Positions 33,601 to 43,087 of a DNA stretch of 64,000 bases are shown one piece after another. The position numbers and the translations under genes are program-made. The notes under the pieces were generated by a model. That model worked only from the letters and a program-made list of their open reading frames with translations. It made no database searches and was not told the origin of the DNA. How positions within the stretch are numbered: position 1 is the first letter of the stretch; each line of letters starts with the position of its first letter. The DNA is from Calonectria ilicicola (taxonomy: Eukaryota; Ascomycota; Sordariomycetes; Hypocreales; Nectriaceae). The stretch lies in assembly GCA_020809705.1 (NCBI GenBank), contig CP085828.1, positions 2,666,001-2,730,000 on the forward strand, given 5' to 3'.

Positions 33601-34597
33601 GACTTCGAGTCGGCCATCAGTAAGGTCCGTCAGCAGGATGCATCATTCACAAATACGACTGTGATGATCATCGGATCTGATGTATTCACATTCACCAACA
33701 TTGCCAAGATATTGTCCGATGCAAGCATATATCACGCGGCCCAACAAGGTCGATGCCAAATCTGCAAGGATACGCAGATAGAAGAATCTCGCATAAAATC
33801 TCTCACTTACATACACACGCATCTCAGCTCATGATTCCAATTCATGGGACAAAAGATGTGAAGATGACCAACAGACCTCACCATAATGTAGCCCGCTTTA
33901 CCAGATACACGGGTTTTTAAACTTAGAAATCTCATCAACCAAATGTCAAACATCGTGCTGAAGTATATATCTATAAGTGCACGGAAAGTATTGGAGGAGA
34001 GCTAGTGGGACTGAGCCATCCGTGCAGAAACCTACCGAGGTGCTGGTGACTGGCGCTTTGGCTTGGGTATGAGACAATCCCCCGCCTCTGACACAGCTCA
34101 CATCAGCTGCTGCATGGAATGGAGTCTTTCCTTATCGCAAATATTTGAAAGATGGAAAGGACAGACTAGGTCCCAGCCAACATGCATGCACTCATTGGGG
34201 CCGCCCGGGAAGATAACATAAGAAGATAAAGCCATGATCGGATCGTGGGCATAGCCCCTCAACGTTGAAAAAACAGGCTGCTAAGGTACCTAACCTAGCT
34301 GTTTATCAATGAGTGCAGCAAGAAGGCGAACGCTGGGGGTGGCTGGGGCCTCCAGCATGTACGTACCTGCAGGCCCCGGACTACTTTCTGCCTGCCCATT
34401 ATGAGGAATTTTGCCGCCGAACTGCAAGGCGGTGAGACACTAAGACTGGTCTAGCCGACCCCTCAACCTCCAATCAAAGTGGAGCGCTGGTCCCATGACG
34501 CACTCAACACCAAGCCACTCGCCATCGCCCAGCCTTGATAACGGTCATCTTCCCTCTCTCTAACTCCAACGAATCCATCGACTTTCTTGATCCAGAT

Positions 34598-34604
34598 TAT
34601 ATAA
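34598..34604 (+). promoter_or_regulatory. TATA box of the PG/PI transfer protein gene
   Basis: TATATAA 38-44 bp before the ATG at 34642. The spacing implies a very short 5' leader of roughly 10-15 nt if transcription starts about 30 bp downstream. Confidence 0.45.
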
Positions 34605-34641
34605 GCCCGCCCATCGAGTCCAATAACCAGAATCCTCCGCC

Positions 34642-35280
34642 ATGAGATTCTCCGCCGTCACTGCCTGCCTTGCTGCCAGCCTAGCACCAGCGGCTGCATT
34701 GAGCGTCTTCACTGGCAAAGTACCGGCCATCACACCCAACGACGCGAACGATGTCCCAGGAGATTCCCCCTTGAAGTTTTGCGATGGCGATCATAGGCGC
34801 GACGTTGTAGAGATCAAGCGTGTGGATCTATCTCCTAACCCCCCTCTCCCGTAAGTCCATCCTCATTCCAACCGCAGGCTATGAAACTAAATCGCGATAG
34901 TGGGCAAACGCTCGATATCAAGGCCTCAGGAACCGTAAAGAAGACCATCCTACCAGGCGCCTATCTTTCTGTGACCGTCAAATATGGCCTTATCACACTC
35001 GTCCACAAGACATTTGATCTCTGCGAGCAAATTGGAAATGTCGACCTTGAATGCCCTATCGAGGATGGCCAACTCGAGGTTGTCAAATCGGTTGACCTCC
35101 CTAGCGCTATTCCACCCGTACGATCCCTCCTTTCCTACCCTTCCATTCACGATCTAACGCAGCAGACAGGGCACATACAACGTCATGGCTGACGTCTACA
35201 CTTTGGATGATGAACCGATTACTTGCTTGACTGCCAGTGTTGCATTTGGCGCAAGCAGATACATTGGCGGGGATCTCTAA
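34642..35280 (+). CDS. Phosphatidylglycerol/phosphatidylinositol transfer protein (ML/NPC2 domain)
   Basis: Small secreted or vacuolar lipid-binding protein of the ML (MD-2-related) family, related to NPC2 and fungal PG/PI-TP. Exons 34642-34850, 34901-35117 and 35170-35280; introns 50 and 52 nt (GTAAGT and GTACGA donors) join in phase to 178 residues, the usual size. An N-terminal signal peptide (MRFSAVTACLAASLAPAAAL) is followed by a short propeptide. Then the ML fold, with cysteines in LKFCDGDHRRD, FDLCEQIGN, VDLECPIEDGQ and PITCLTASVAF that fit the family disulfides, and the conserved GTYNVMADVYTLDD strand. Convergent with VMA7 (343 bp between stops). Confidence 0.92.
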
Positions 35281-35623
35281 TGGATTATCGCGTAATTAGA
35301 CAGCAGAATGGGTTTGTTTACTTCGTAGCGTTAGTTACCAAGGGCGTGTGGCTAGGGTGGACCAGTTTGGCATTTTTGTTATCCAATCGTGTGGCATTTT
35401 GGGATGGCTTTACAATCTATACAGAGCATATGGGATATGAATGGACAGTATGAGCTCATACATGACATTATTCATCAGTTTATGGCCCAACATTAAATTG
35501 AACTTGCAATATTCTAACCTCGCCTCGCGACGAGGCCCATAATAACCAGCCACTTCAAGTCATCCGCTGTTCGTCTCGATATTGATCCACAACATTCTAC
35601 TTCCTGCCATAACTATTATCCCC
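35281..35623. other. Convergent intergenic region, PG/PI-TP / VMA7
   Basis: 343 bp; no gene seen. Consists of the two 3' UTRs. Confidence 0.6.
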
Positions 35624-36164
35624 TTACTCTCCAAACAAACGTCGCACTCTTCGCAGCACACTGTCCTTTTCAGGATCGTATGGGTGGTCCTTGCTAGGGA
35701 TCTCGAGGACAGTTGGGAAGGCTGCGGTGTAGCTATCAATTCGGTGTCGAATGCGATCGGCAACCTGGAATAAATCAGTAAACTGCAGATGCTTGTGTTC
35801 CGATTCGGTGAAAACTGACGTGTTGGTTGATCAGCACAATGCCGATGTCCTTGCGCTCTTCAGTGAACTGATCGAAGGCGGCCTCGATGGCGGCATTGTC
35901 TGTCTTGCCATCAACAACAAGAAAGTTCTTTTGGGCATCGGCGCCGGCAGAAACGTGCTATCTACTGAGTTAAACGTCGGTCATCATGGTACCGGGTTAT
36001 CAAGGTGCACTCACACCGATGCCTGCGAGAAGCAAGCCGGTTACAGAGTCCTAGAGACAAGCTACGTCAGCGGGCAAAGAGGCAACAGCAGCTCGCACGG
36101 CACTCACTTCATCGCCGATAACGGCGAGAAACTGCCGGTCTTTGAAGTCGGCGTGCGATGCCAT
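35624..36164 (-). CDS. VMA7: V-type H+-ATPase subunit F
   Basis: Subunit of the V1 central stalk, linking the catalytic head to the proton-translocating Vo rotor on vacuolar and endosomal membranes. Four short exons: 36164-36108, 36050-36015, 35957-35820 and 35764-35624, introns 55-57 nt with GTGAGT or GTCAGT donors, all in phase 0, giving 123 residues (yeast Vma7 118). Protein reads [19 protein letters not shown], then [12 protein letters not shown], then [34 protein letters not shown], and ends [11 protein letters not shown], all diagnostic of subunit F. Exon 2 is only 36 nt. Divergent from NUR1 with a 375-bp shared promoter. Confidence 0.95.
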
Positions 36165-36539
36165 CTTGTCGATGGATGGCGGAATTGAGGGGTTGGAGAT
36201 GGATCCGAATCCCTTGATGAAAGGTGAAGCTGGGAGGATTCGCAGACGACAGACGGCGGCGGACGGGAGACGCCTGAGGCTCCGCGCCGGCTAGCGAAGC
36301 TCAGGCACGGTCCACCGTCCACCGCCCCGCCCCGGCCTGCCTAGCACCCCCTGTCCTGTAGTTGCTTGGTTCACAATCAAAACTGGCTTTGTCCTCACGA
36401 TCGCTCGCAAAGTAAACAATTGGGTCCTCTCCCGCCTTCGCTTCACATTTTTCTCCCCACCGGGGCCCTCTGTGCTCTACCCAGCCGCGCGACCATCTAA
36501 GGAATTCTTGCACAGTCCGCATCTTGCTCGTTATCCAAG
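36165..36539. other. Shared divergent promoter, VMA7 / NUR1
   Basis: 375 bp between the two ATGs. Contains C/T-rich tracts toward NUR1 (36425-36470) and no obvious TATA box. Confidence 0.5.
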
Positions 36540-37983
36540 ATGCCGCGGTTGATTCGCAGACAGCCGCTCTCTGAGCGCATCATGTCCGCCTTGAATCCCA
36601 TGGACTTCCTCCTGTGGCTGTCCGAGGAGCTCGAAACGAGAGACTGGGACTCGACTTCAGCAGGCACCCAGCTGGGTCTGGGCCTCAACCTTGTCTTCCT
36701 GATTGCGCGCGCCAACTCGGGATCTACTCCATCTAGCGACGACGTCTTCAACGAGGATGCTGGCTCCGGATGGCTCTCCTTCTTTGTAAGTATCTTCGCT
36801 ACGGTGCTCCCCTTCGCCACTAACGCGACTATGCCAGGTCCATCCCTTGATTTGGATCCTCGTCCTATTTTCGGCGTCGAATGCATTCTACACGATTACC
36901 CGAACTCGCAAATACCGACTATTCGGTGCCAGTATTGAGACCAAACCCTCGACACCATCTGTACGACGTGTGAAGGTCGATCAGTCCAGTGCTTCCCCAT
37001 CCACGCCACTGCGATATCTTGCAAAACTCATTACACCGGAGACTCCAGAATCGCGAGCACATCCGGACAAGTCTGCTGATGTGTGGGAGTTATCTGTCTG
37101 GGATCCCCTTCCCATCTCCTTGCGGCTGTTCTGCCTGTTTGGACCGGGCCATGTGCTCGTGTATCTGCTATTCTTGCCCCTTGCCCCATTGGACCCTCGC
37201 CCGAGCATGACCGTTTTCAACACGCTCGCCTTGCAGGTCATCATCTCTGGTCAACTGCTCTTCTTTTGTTCGCGATTCACGCAACAAGCCAAAGATACAG
37301 CCCTCATCCAGAGAGAAGTCATGAACGAATACGACACCAAGTTTGTGCACCCTCGACTGCATTCCGTTGTGAGAGACGCCGGGACTCAATTTTCTGAGGA
37401 TCAACCCCGTGAATTCCGGGAATTTGTTCAGACCGGCACTCCTACAACTCAAATTCGCCGCACTTTTAATGTCCACGACAACCCTTACGTACAATCTACC
37501 AGAACCCAAGAAGAATACGTAACCACCCCAACCAATGTTATGAAATCACAAATGTTTACGCCACCAACGGCCACACGACGGTCTGAGCTGTTCAAGCCAG
37601 GCCTCAGCCAACGAACTTCTACACCCCGTCATAGTATGCCGGCCGGTTACACCTCCTCCGGAACATCATACAATAATACTACAACCTCTGCAACAACTAC
37701 TGGCACAAATTTCGGCGGCAGTATGGGCATTCACACGCATAACAAGTCGCCACTGAAGAAGGCTACAAGCATGAACGAGCTCAACCCCCAAGAAACACAT
37801 TCTCCACGAAACTCGAGGGAGATGGCTGCATTTGAGCAGAGAAATTGGGGTCAACAAGGAACGCCCTCAAGAGTCAGCGATGGTAGGAGGTTGACTGGGT
37901 CAACTTTACGCAACACCAGTAATCCGTTTGCCAACCTTGGCAGAAAGTCTGGAAACCAAGAAACATTTATCCGGAGGTTTTAA
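36540..37983 (+). CDS. NUR1: Nuclear rim protein Nur1
   Basis: Inner nuclear membrane protein; in yeast Nur1 pairs with the LEM-domain protein Heh1/Lem2 (CLIP complex) to tether rDNA and silent chromatin at the nuclear periphery. Exons 36540-36785 and 36838-37983 with a 52-nt intron (GTAAGT donor), 463 residues. N-terminus MPRLIRRQPLSERIMSALNP and MDFLLWLSEELETRDWDS match the family. Hydrophobic segments occur at about 83-102 (VHPLIWILVLFSASNAFYTI), 181-200 (GPGHVLVYLLFLPLAPLDPR) and 210-228 (LQVIISGQLLFFCSRF). The C-terminal half is Ser/Thr-rich, hydrophilic and probably disordered, with TP/SP sites as expected for a cell-cycle-phosphorylated tail. Divergent from VMA7. Confidence 0.88.
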
Positions 37984-38545
37984 ATGTATTTTTATATCTT
38001 TGTTTTAGTATGTTTAGATAATGCCCGTCTCTGTGTAAATGCGTAATTCCTTGCTACCCTCACGGGCCAGCACTATACAATTGGTTTATCATTCATGTCC
38101 ACATTATCGTCCTATCCACGCCATTCGCCAGCGATAAAACATCTTGCAACCACCTCATAACAATTGGTCAGGAGGGTGCCTTTTTATGCTCCAGAGGTCA
38201 TTCGGAATTGGGAGCCAAGGATGGCTGCGCTTTTCAGCAAGATGAGGATTGCAACGTTTAGGGTAGGAGCCAACTCAAATATGTTTACATTGATTCACTT
38301 TCCTTCATGCAAGTCGTCATCATAATATCGCCCCTCCTTCTCTCCTTTCCTTTCTTTTTTTTTCTTTCTTTCCACGGCCGCTTAGAATTATCGAGACTAT
38401 CCAAGGAGTCTATTCATCAATCACCAGGGCCAACTACGCATTCATTATATCCACAACCTTGTCAGGCTCACTATTTCTTTGTTACATTAATTATTAATCA
38501 TCCCAATATCGTATATCGAAAAGTCCATTACGTCTCCTTCCTCAC
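37984..38545. other. Intergenic region downstream of NUR1
   Basis: 562 bp, AT-rich, T-run around 38345-38372; no gene. May hold the promoter of the damaged gene that follows. Confidence 0.5.
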
Positions 38546-41500
38546 ATGGCCATGCAGATCAGCTGCTCAACCACCCAGCATGGCAAGCGGAAGAGTTTTG
38601 TCAAAGCCATGTTCCACAGTCACGACGTCAAGCGAACTGCTCGCACGCCAGCAAGAACACGCCAAAAATCTCCTTTGGGTGACTGGTTGAAGGCGATTCT
38701 TCCTAAAAATCGCCCAGAACGTGGAGGCACCATCAGGGAGATGGGATATTGGGAAGAGATGGACTCAAAGCGTACCAACACCCAGCCACCCCGAGATGGT
38801 TTCAGGCCCAAGCATTAGAGAGAGCTAAGCGGCAAGGCGAATTCCAATCACCTTGTAGAATGGAATGTTCCAATCAGTCTGAATGAACCAGAGACCATGA
38901 CTGGTAAGTCAGGATCTAATCGTCGATCCGCCTCCGCCGATGTGACTGGTCACGAAACGAAGGTAGAAGCCGACTTGCTAAAAGAGTCCCTACCTCTTAT
39001 ACAAGCATCTCGCTCTCTTGTTTCATTGCAGGCAAAACAAGAGGCACGAAAGCAACGAAGAAGTCTCAAGAAGAGCGGCGATTACCTAGGAATCCAAGGA
39101 TTCAACCCTCAGACCGGCGTCGAAGACGTCATAACGCCTTCAGACAGCGAACAGAGCGCCATGAGCCAAGAAGCAGACAAAAAACTCGAGGCCCTCAAGT
39201 GCCTGTCTAACAATGCATCGTCAAAATCAGTCAAGGCAAAAGCAGAGAAGGAAATGAGAAAGCTCCTCTTGAAGAAGGAAAGCGAGAGAGCTCATCGACG
39301 AGCACAAGCGCAACAAGTACAACGACGCGCGCAAAACCGCATCATTTGGAGGAGGCATTCAAAGCAATGGTCCTCAGCCCAGGAGCCAAACTTAAGCCCT
39401 ATCCCACAGTTTCGCGAAAGCGCTTCACCGCCTTGGAGTGGGTTCCGCTCTTCTCATTTTCTAGAATGCTCTCACTAACGTGACTTCGTAGGGGAGTTTG
39501 AAGGGTTGAATATTTCACAAAATAAACAATCGGAGCGAGATCCCGAATTGGAATCCTACGAAGAGCAGACCTATGATAAATCATCAAAATCTTCTGGTAC
39601 CGTGATCCAAACACCTCAACAACAAACCCAGGGTTGCCTGTCCACATCTGCGGTGGAGTTATTTCAGAATGGGGGAAGCTTTGACAGTTTCAATCCTTCG
39701 CTCAGCAACGAAGCACAACACTCGCAACCTCGCTCTTCTGAGTTCTCCCAAGGGAAAGAAAAAGAGCAAAAAAACACCGGAAATCCCGAAACTTTCCTCC
39801 GCAACTCACTGGAGCTATTGGAATCCCCAACTACACAAGTGATTACCCAAGACGGCACAGCTACCCTAGAGAAGGGAGAGATCCAACAAACCAAGTCTTT
39901 TTTAGGGACAGTATCCTTGAGCAGCCAGATTCCAGAAGGAAAGAAAGGATCGGTGAGAGTTTAGATAACGAAAAACGGCGTGTCGCTTCCGAGATTTTTG
40001 ACATTGCCAAACGCCCCGTGGGTGGTGTACAAGCCCAACTTGGTATAAACCAAAAATATTCGTCTGCATCAACCAACTCAGTTGTACCGGGCCAGAAACC
40101 TCGAGAATTATTTGGAGATAGATCTTCAGAAGCCCGACTATCAATCAAGTTTCCCTCTACCAAACAACCGCCACTCCCAAATCAAAAGGCTGTTCACAGA
40201 AACCCAGACAAGGCCGGTTCCTCAAGCCACCATACAGGACGAAGCTGCCAAAGTCCCTGGGAAATCACTACTGTTTCTAGGATATCAAAAGAGCGACAGA
40301 ACCTGCCAAGAAACACCGGCTCAAAGTCTGGTTCGAGGCAGACAGATGAGCAGCAGGGCCAAAGCCGCCACTCTACTTCTGCATCAGTTGAAAGGAAAAT
40401 AGGAACTGGATATTCTCCTGACAGAGCAAGAACCTCAAATCAACTCAAAGAAGGCCAAAAAGGCACTGGTCTATGTGGACCAACCAATTCCGAAGACTGT
40501 TTACAACAATATCCACAACAAGGATCACAGGGCCTGGACTCAGCACGCTATACAGGGCACAACGAGCAGGCGCAATCAAATCGTGAGAGAACTTGCTTCC
40601 ACACCCATCATCATCACTACTGGCTTGTACCAAGCGGCGTCGGTATCGGGTCACTTCCCGGACACAGATTGCCACAGGAACTTCCAACACCGCCGATTGA
40701 GCCCCACGATTTACAACCCGCGAGACGTGAAGTCGCTGATAGACAGCTCCCAGAAGAGTTTCACACGGAATACATCGCCGAGTCTAAAGCTCCTGAATTA
40801 AACTCGAGAAATCGATATTATATCAGAAATACAGCCAGCGCTAACCAAAAAGTCGACCGAGATACTCATTGCAGAAGACATGGCAAATCTGGAGTCAAGG
40901 AGGATGATGCACCAAATTTCGTGCAGCAGGTCACGCAAGTCCATTTTTACGATGAAGCAAGAAGATCTGAGAAGAGGCAGAGAAGCCCAGCTCGCGATAA
41001 CGCTCGAAGAGAGGGCAGTTTGGGGAACACACCCCATTCGAGAAGCCGACATCGCCATCGCCACCGCCACCACCACCACCACCATCACCAACATGGCGAA
41101 GCAAGAACGAGATCGTCCGTCAAATATGGGCATCGATATGACCAGACAAGGATTGAATATTCCAGGCGACTATCCCGCATACACGTTCGAAGACGAAGCC
41201 AGAGAAAAAGAAGGCGGCGGCATCGGAGATCGTTTTAGCGGTGGCAGTGGCAGTGATAAGAAGCTCCAACAGCGGCAGCATGTAGCGAGGCAGATGGGTT
41301 GCATGGCGAAGAATTGCGTATTGTGGACAATGGCAACATACTGGCAAGTGATAGTACGACCAATTCTGGACTCGAAATCAGAGTGGTGGGAAAGAAACGC
41401 TCAGCATCAGACAACGTGGTGGGATTTTGTTTGTATTGCTTTGGCAACCCCTGTGGCAGTTATCATGATGGCAGGGATACTGTGGGGGATTAAAGCGGTA

Positions 41501-41572
41501 GCGATTGCGGGAACGTGGGTGAGACAAGGCTCTGTGATTGCAGGGGATGAGGCGATAATGGCATACTGGTGA
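38546..41572 (+). pseudogene. Frameshifted gene for a basic, low-complexity, C-terminally membrane-anchored protein
   Basis: Protein-like sequence runs for 3 kb but changes frame repeatedly. Frame A (position mod 3 = 2) gives SPLGDWLKAILPKNRPERGG until TAG 38816. Another frame then gives FQAQALERAKRQGEFQ (38800-38847). Frame A resumes with NHLVEWNVPISLNEPE, RRSLKKSGDYLGIQGFNPQT and IIWRRHSKQWSSAQEPNLSP. A canonical 54-nt intron (39438-39491, GTGGGT donor, CTAAC branch) keeps frame A. Frame B (mod 3 = 1) is open for 1.5 kb from 39742 to 41238, with EKRRVASEIFDIAKRP and LPQELPTPPIEPHDL. Frame A carries the C-terminus, with a membrane helix (ALATPVAVIMMAGILWGIKA) before a short tail, stop at 41570-41572. 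Not all switches have plausible introns, so I call a decaying gene; unresolved introns or local assembly indels are alternatives. Parts resemble uncharacterised hypocrealean proteins from memory. Function unknown. Confidence 0.5.
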
Positions 41573-42088
41573 GGTCGGAGGTTGGCCGCGAGGCAGAAGA
41601 ACGAGGGAGACCGGAGGGCACCGGCCCCCGGTCCCGGGGACTTGAAGGTGGTGGCGGGGGCATGGAGCGCTGGGGAATGGGCCAGTGTGGCATATTACGT
41701 ACAGTACGGAAGAAAGAAAGTGCTGGACGGACGAGCGAAGGGCCATTTGTCTTGCTTGAGCTTGGGCGGAGCGACACACTGGCGGTCAATGGTTGGCGGG
41801 CTAGCTGGGAGGGTCTCGGCTGTTTCTGGTCTGGGGGCGGTTGGCGACGGGTGGAAGGGAATATGGCTTGGGCGGGAGACGCCATTGGCAGCGTAGGTTT
41901 CGTATGAGTTGTGATGCAGATTAATGCAGGGGTTTTCTTCTCGACAAGACCCAGGACAGAGTTTGCGACGGGGCCCGGGCAGTGGTACTGATTGATTACG
42001 ATGAATAAAATGGGCGAGCGAGTACGTAAATTCTGGCGTGTTGAGGCATTATTCTTGGGTTGTGTGTCGGAGAATCAAGACAAGGCAT

Positions 42089-42120
42089 GATGGATGGATG
42101 GATGGATGGATGGATGGATG
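42089..42120. repeat. (GATG)8 microsatellite
   Basis: Eight uninterrupted GATG units. Confidence 0.97.
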
Positions 42121-42550
42121 TTTGTGATGTGATGGTTTCGACCTTTGGTGGTGGTGGTCTAGGTTGCCTGCGGGCGCAGCGGCTGGCGCAGTATTCCGTC
42201 TCTGGAAATGGTGGCCAGAGCATAGTTTTTTTGTCTTTTGCAAAGGAGGGGGAGGTTAGGTTAGGTTGGCAAGGTATCCGCGACTAGTTAACTAGATGCT
42301 GATCTCGTATTGGCAGCGGTTTGGACCTTGGACGACTAGGCGTAGGCGTTGGCGTAGGTGGAGGCGGCGGCGACGGCGGCGGCGAAGACGGAGCAAGTTC
42401 GAACAACGGCCCGGCGGAAAGCGTGATAGGGAGGGAGTGACGACAACCCAACCCTACTACCCAAAGGTTCGGGGAGCTAGGCGGTATGTACCGGGTACCG
42501 AGCGGCGCACTAGAAAATGGCTGACACCGGCAGGTAGCTTTTATTGATGA

Positions 42551-42590
42551 CCTCGCATGGTCTCGCAGGGCCTCGCAGGGCCTCGCATGG
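42551..42590. repeat. 10-bp tandem repeat, four copies
   Basis: Four consecutive 10-mers of the type CCTCGCAKGG (third copy CCTCGCAGGG), starting about 540 bp upstream of the LEU1 ATG. Confidence 0.85.
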
Positions 42591-43087
42591 CATCGGAGCG
42601 CTGCGGGCAAAGCGATCGGCCAGGCTGGATCGGCACGGGGCCAATGGCGACTTGGCATTTAACAATCAGTGCAGGAGCGGCGAGTGGGTCTACCCCGCGC
42701 TGGCCTCTGGTGGCCGTCGGAATGCTGACGGGCTCTCCGATCATCGGACCACACAGCCGTGAAGCTCAACTTTCGGAGGGACTGAAATTTTGTTGATAAA
42801 TCCAGGGGCCGGGCAGAAACTTTTTGCCCTTTTGCCTCCTCTCATCTCGTTTCTTGCCTTTCCCCTGTCGAACCGTATCTTCTCTGGGTGGAACCCTTTT
42901 GTCAAGGGCTCGGAGCGCAATTCACCTTTTGTTTCCTTCAACACCCCTCCACAACACCCGGAAAAAAAAACACCCCACTGGCCCGCTGTCACCACTTGCA
43001 ACAGACTTGGGCCCGTCCTACTTCTCCCTCTTCCTTATTCCCCAATTCTCCTTCTTCTCCCTCATCTTCCGTCACACAACTGTCACC

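Larger units (their letters stand above)
29838..34641. other. Long gene-free region between SET3 and PG/PI-TP
   Basis: 4.8 kb with no recognisable protein gene, tRNA or rRNA. It contains the SET3 leader (C/T-rich on the minus strand, about 29930-30350), an (AGCAC)4 repeat at 30643-30666, G/C homopolymer runs, and several 140-214-codon open frames with atypical composition. From about 33480 to 34600 it is more AT-rich and featureless. A TATA box lies at its right end. Confidence 0.45.
41573..43087. other. Intergenic region upstream of LEU1
   Basis: 1.5 kb without a supported gene. GC-rich at 41590-41880 and 42340-42420 (GGC-type runs). Contains a (GATG)8 microsatellite at 42089-42120 and a 10-bp tandem repeat at 42551-42590. 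A CCAAT core lies at about 42640-42645 and a C/T-rich leader precedes the LEU1 ATG. Confidence 0.45.

Noticed and set aside
42737..42747. CCG-N5-CGG upstream of LEU1 as a Leu3 operator
   Set aside because: Leu3 sites have CCG-N4-CGG spacing; here the spacer is five and only one copy is seen.
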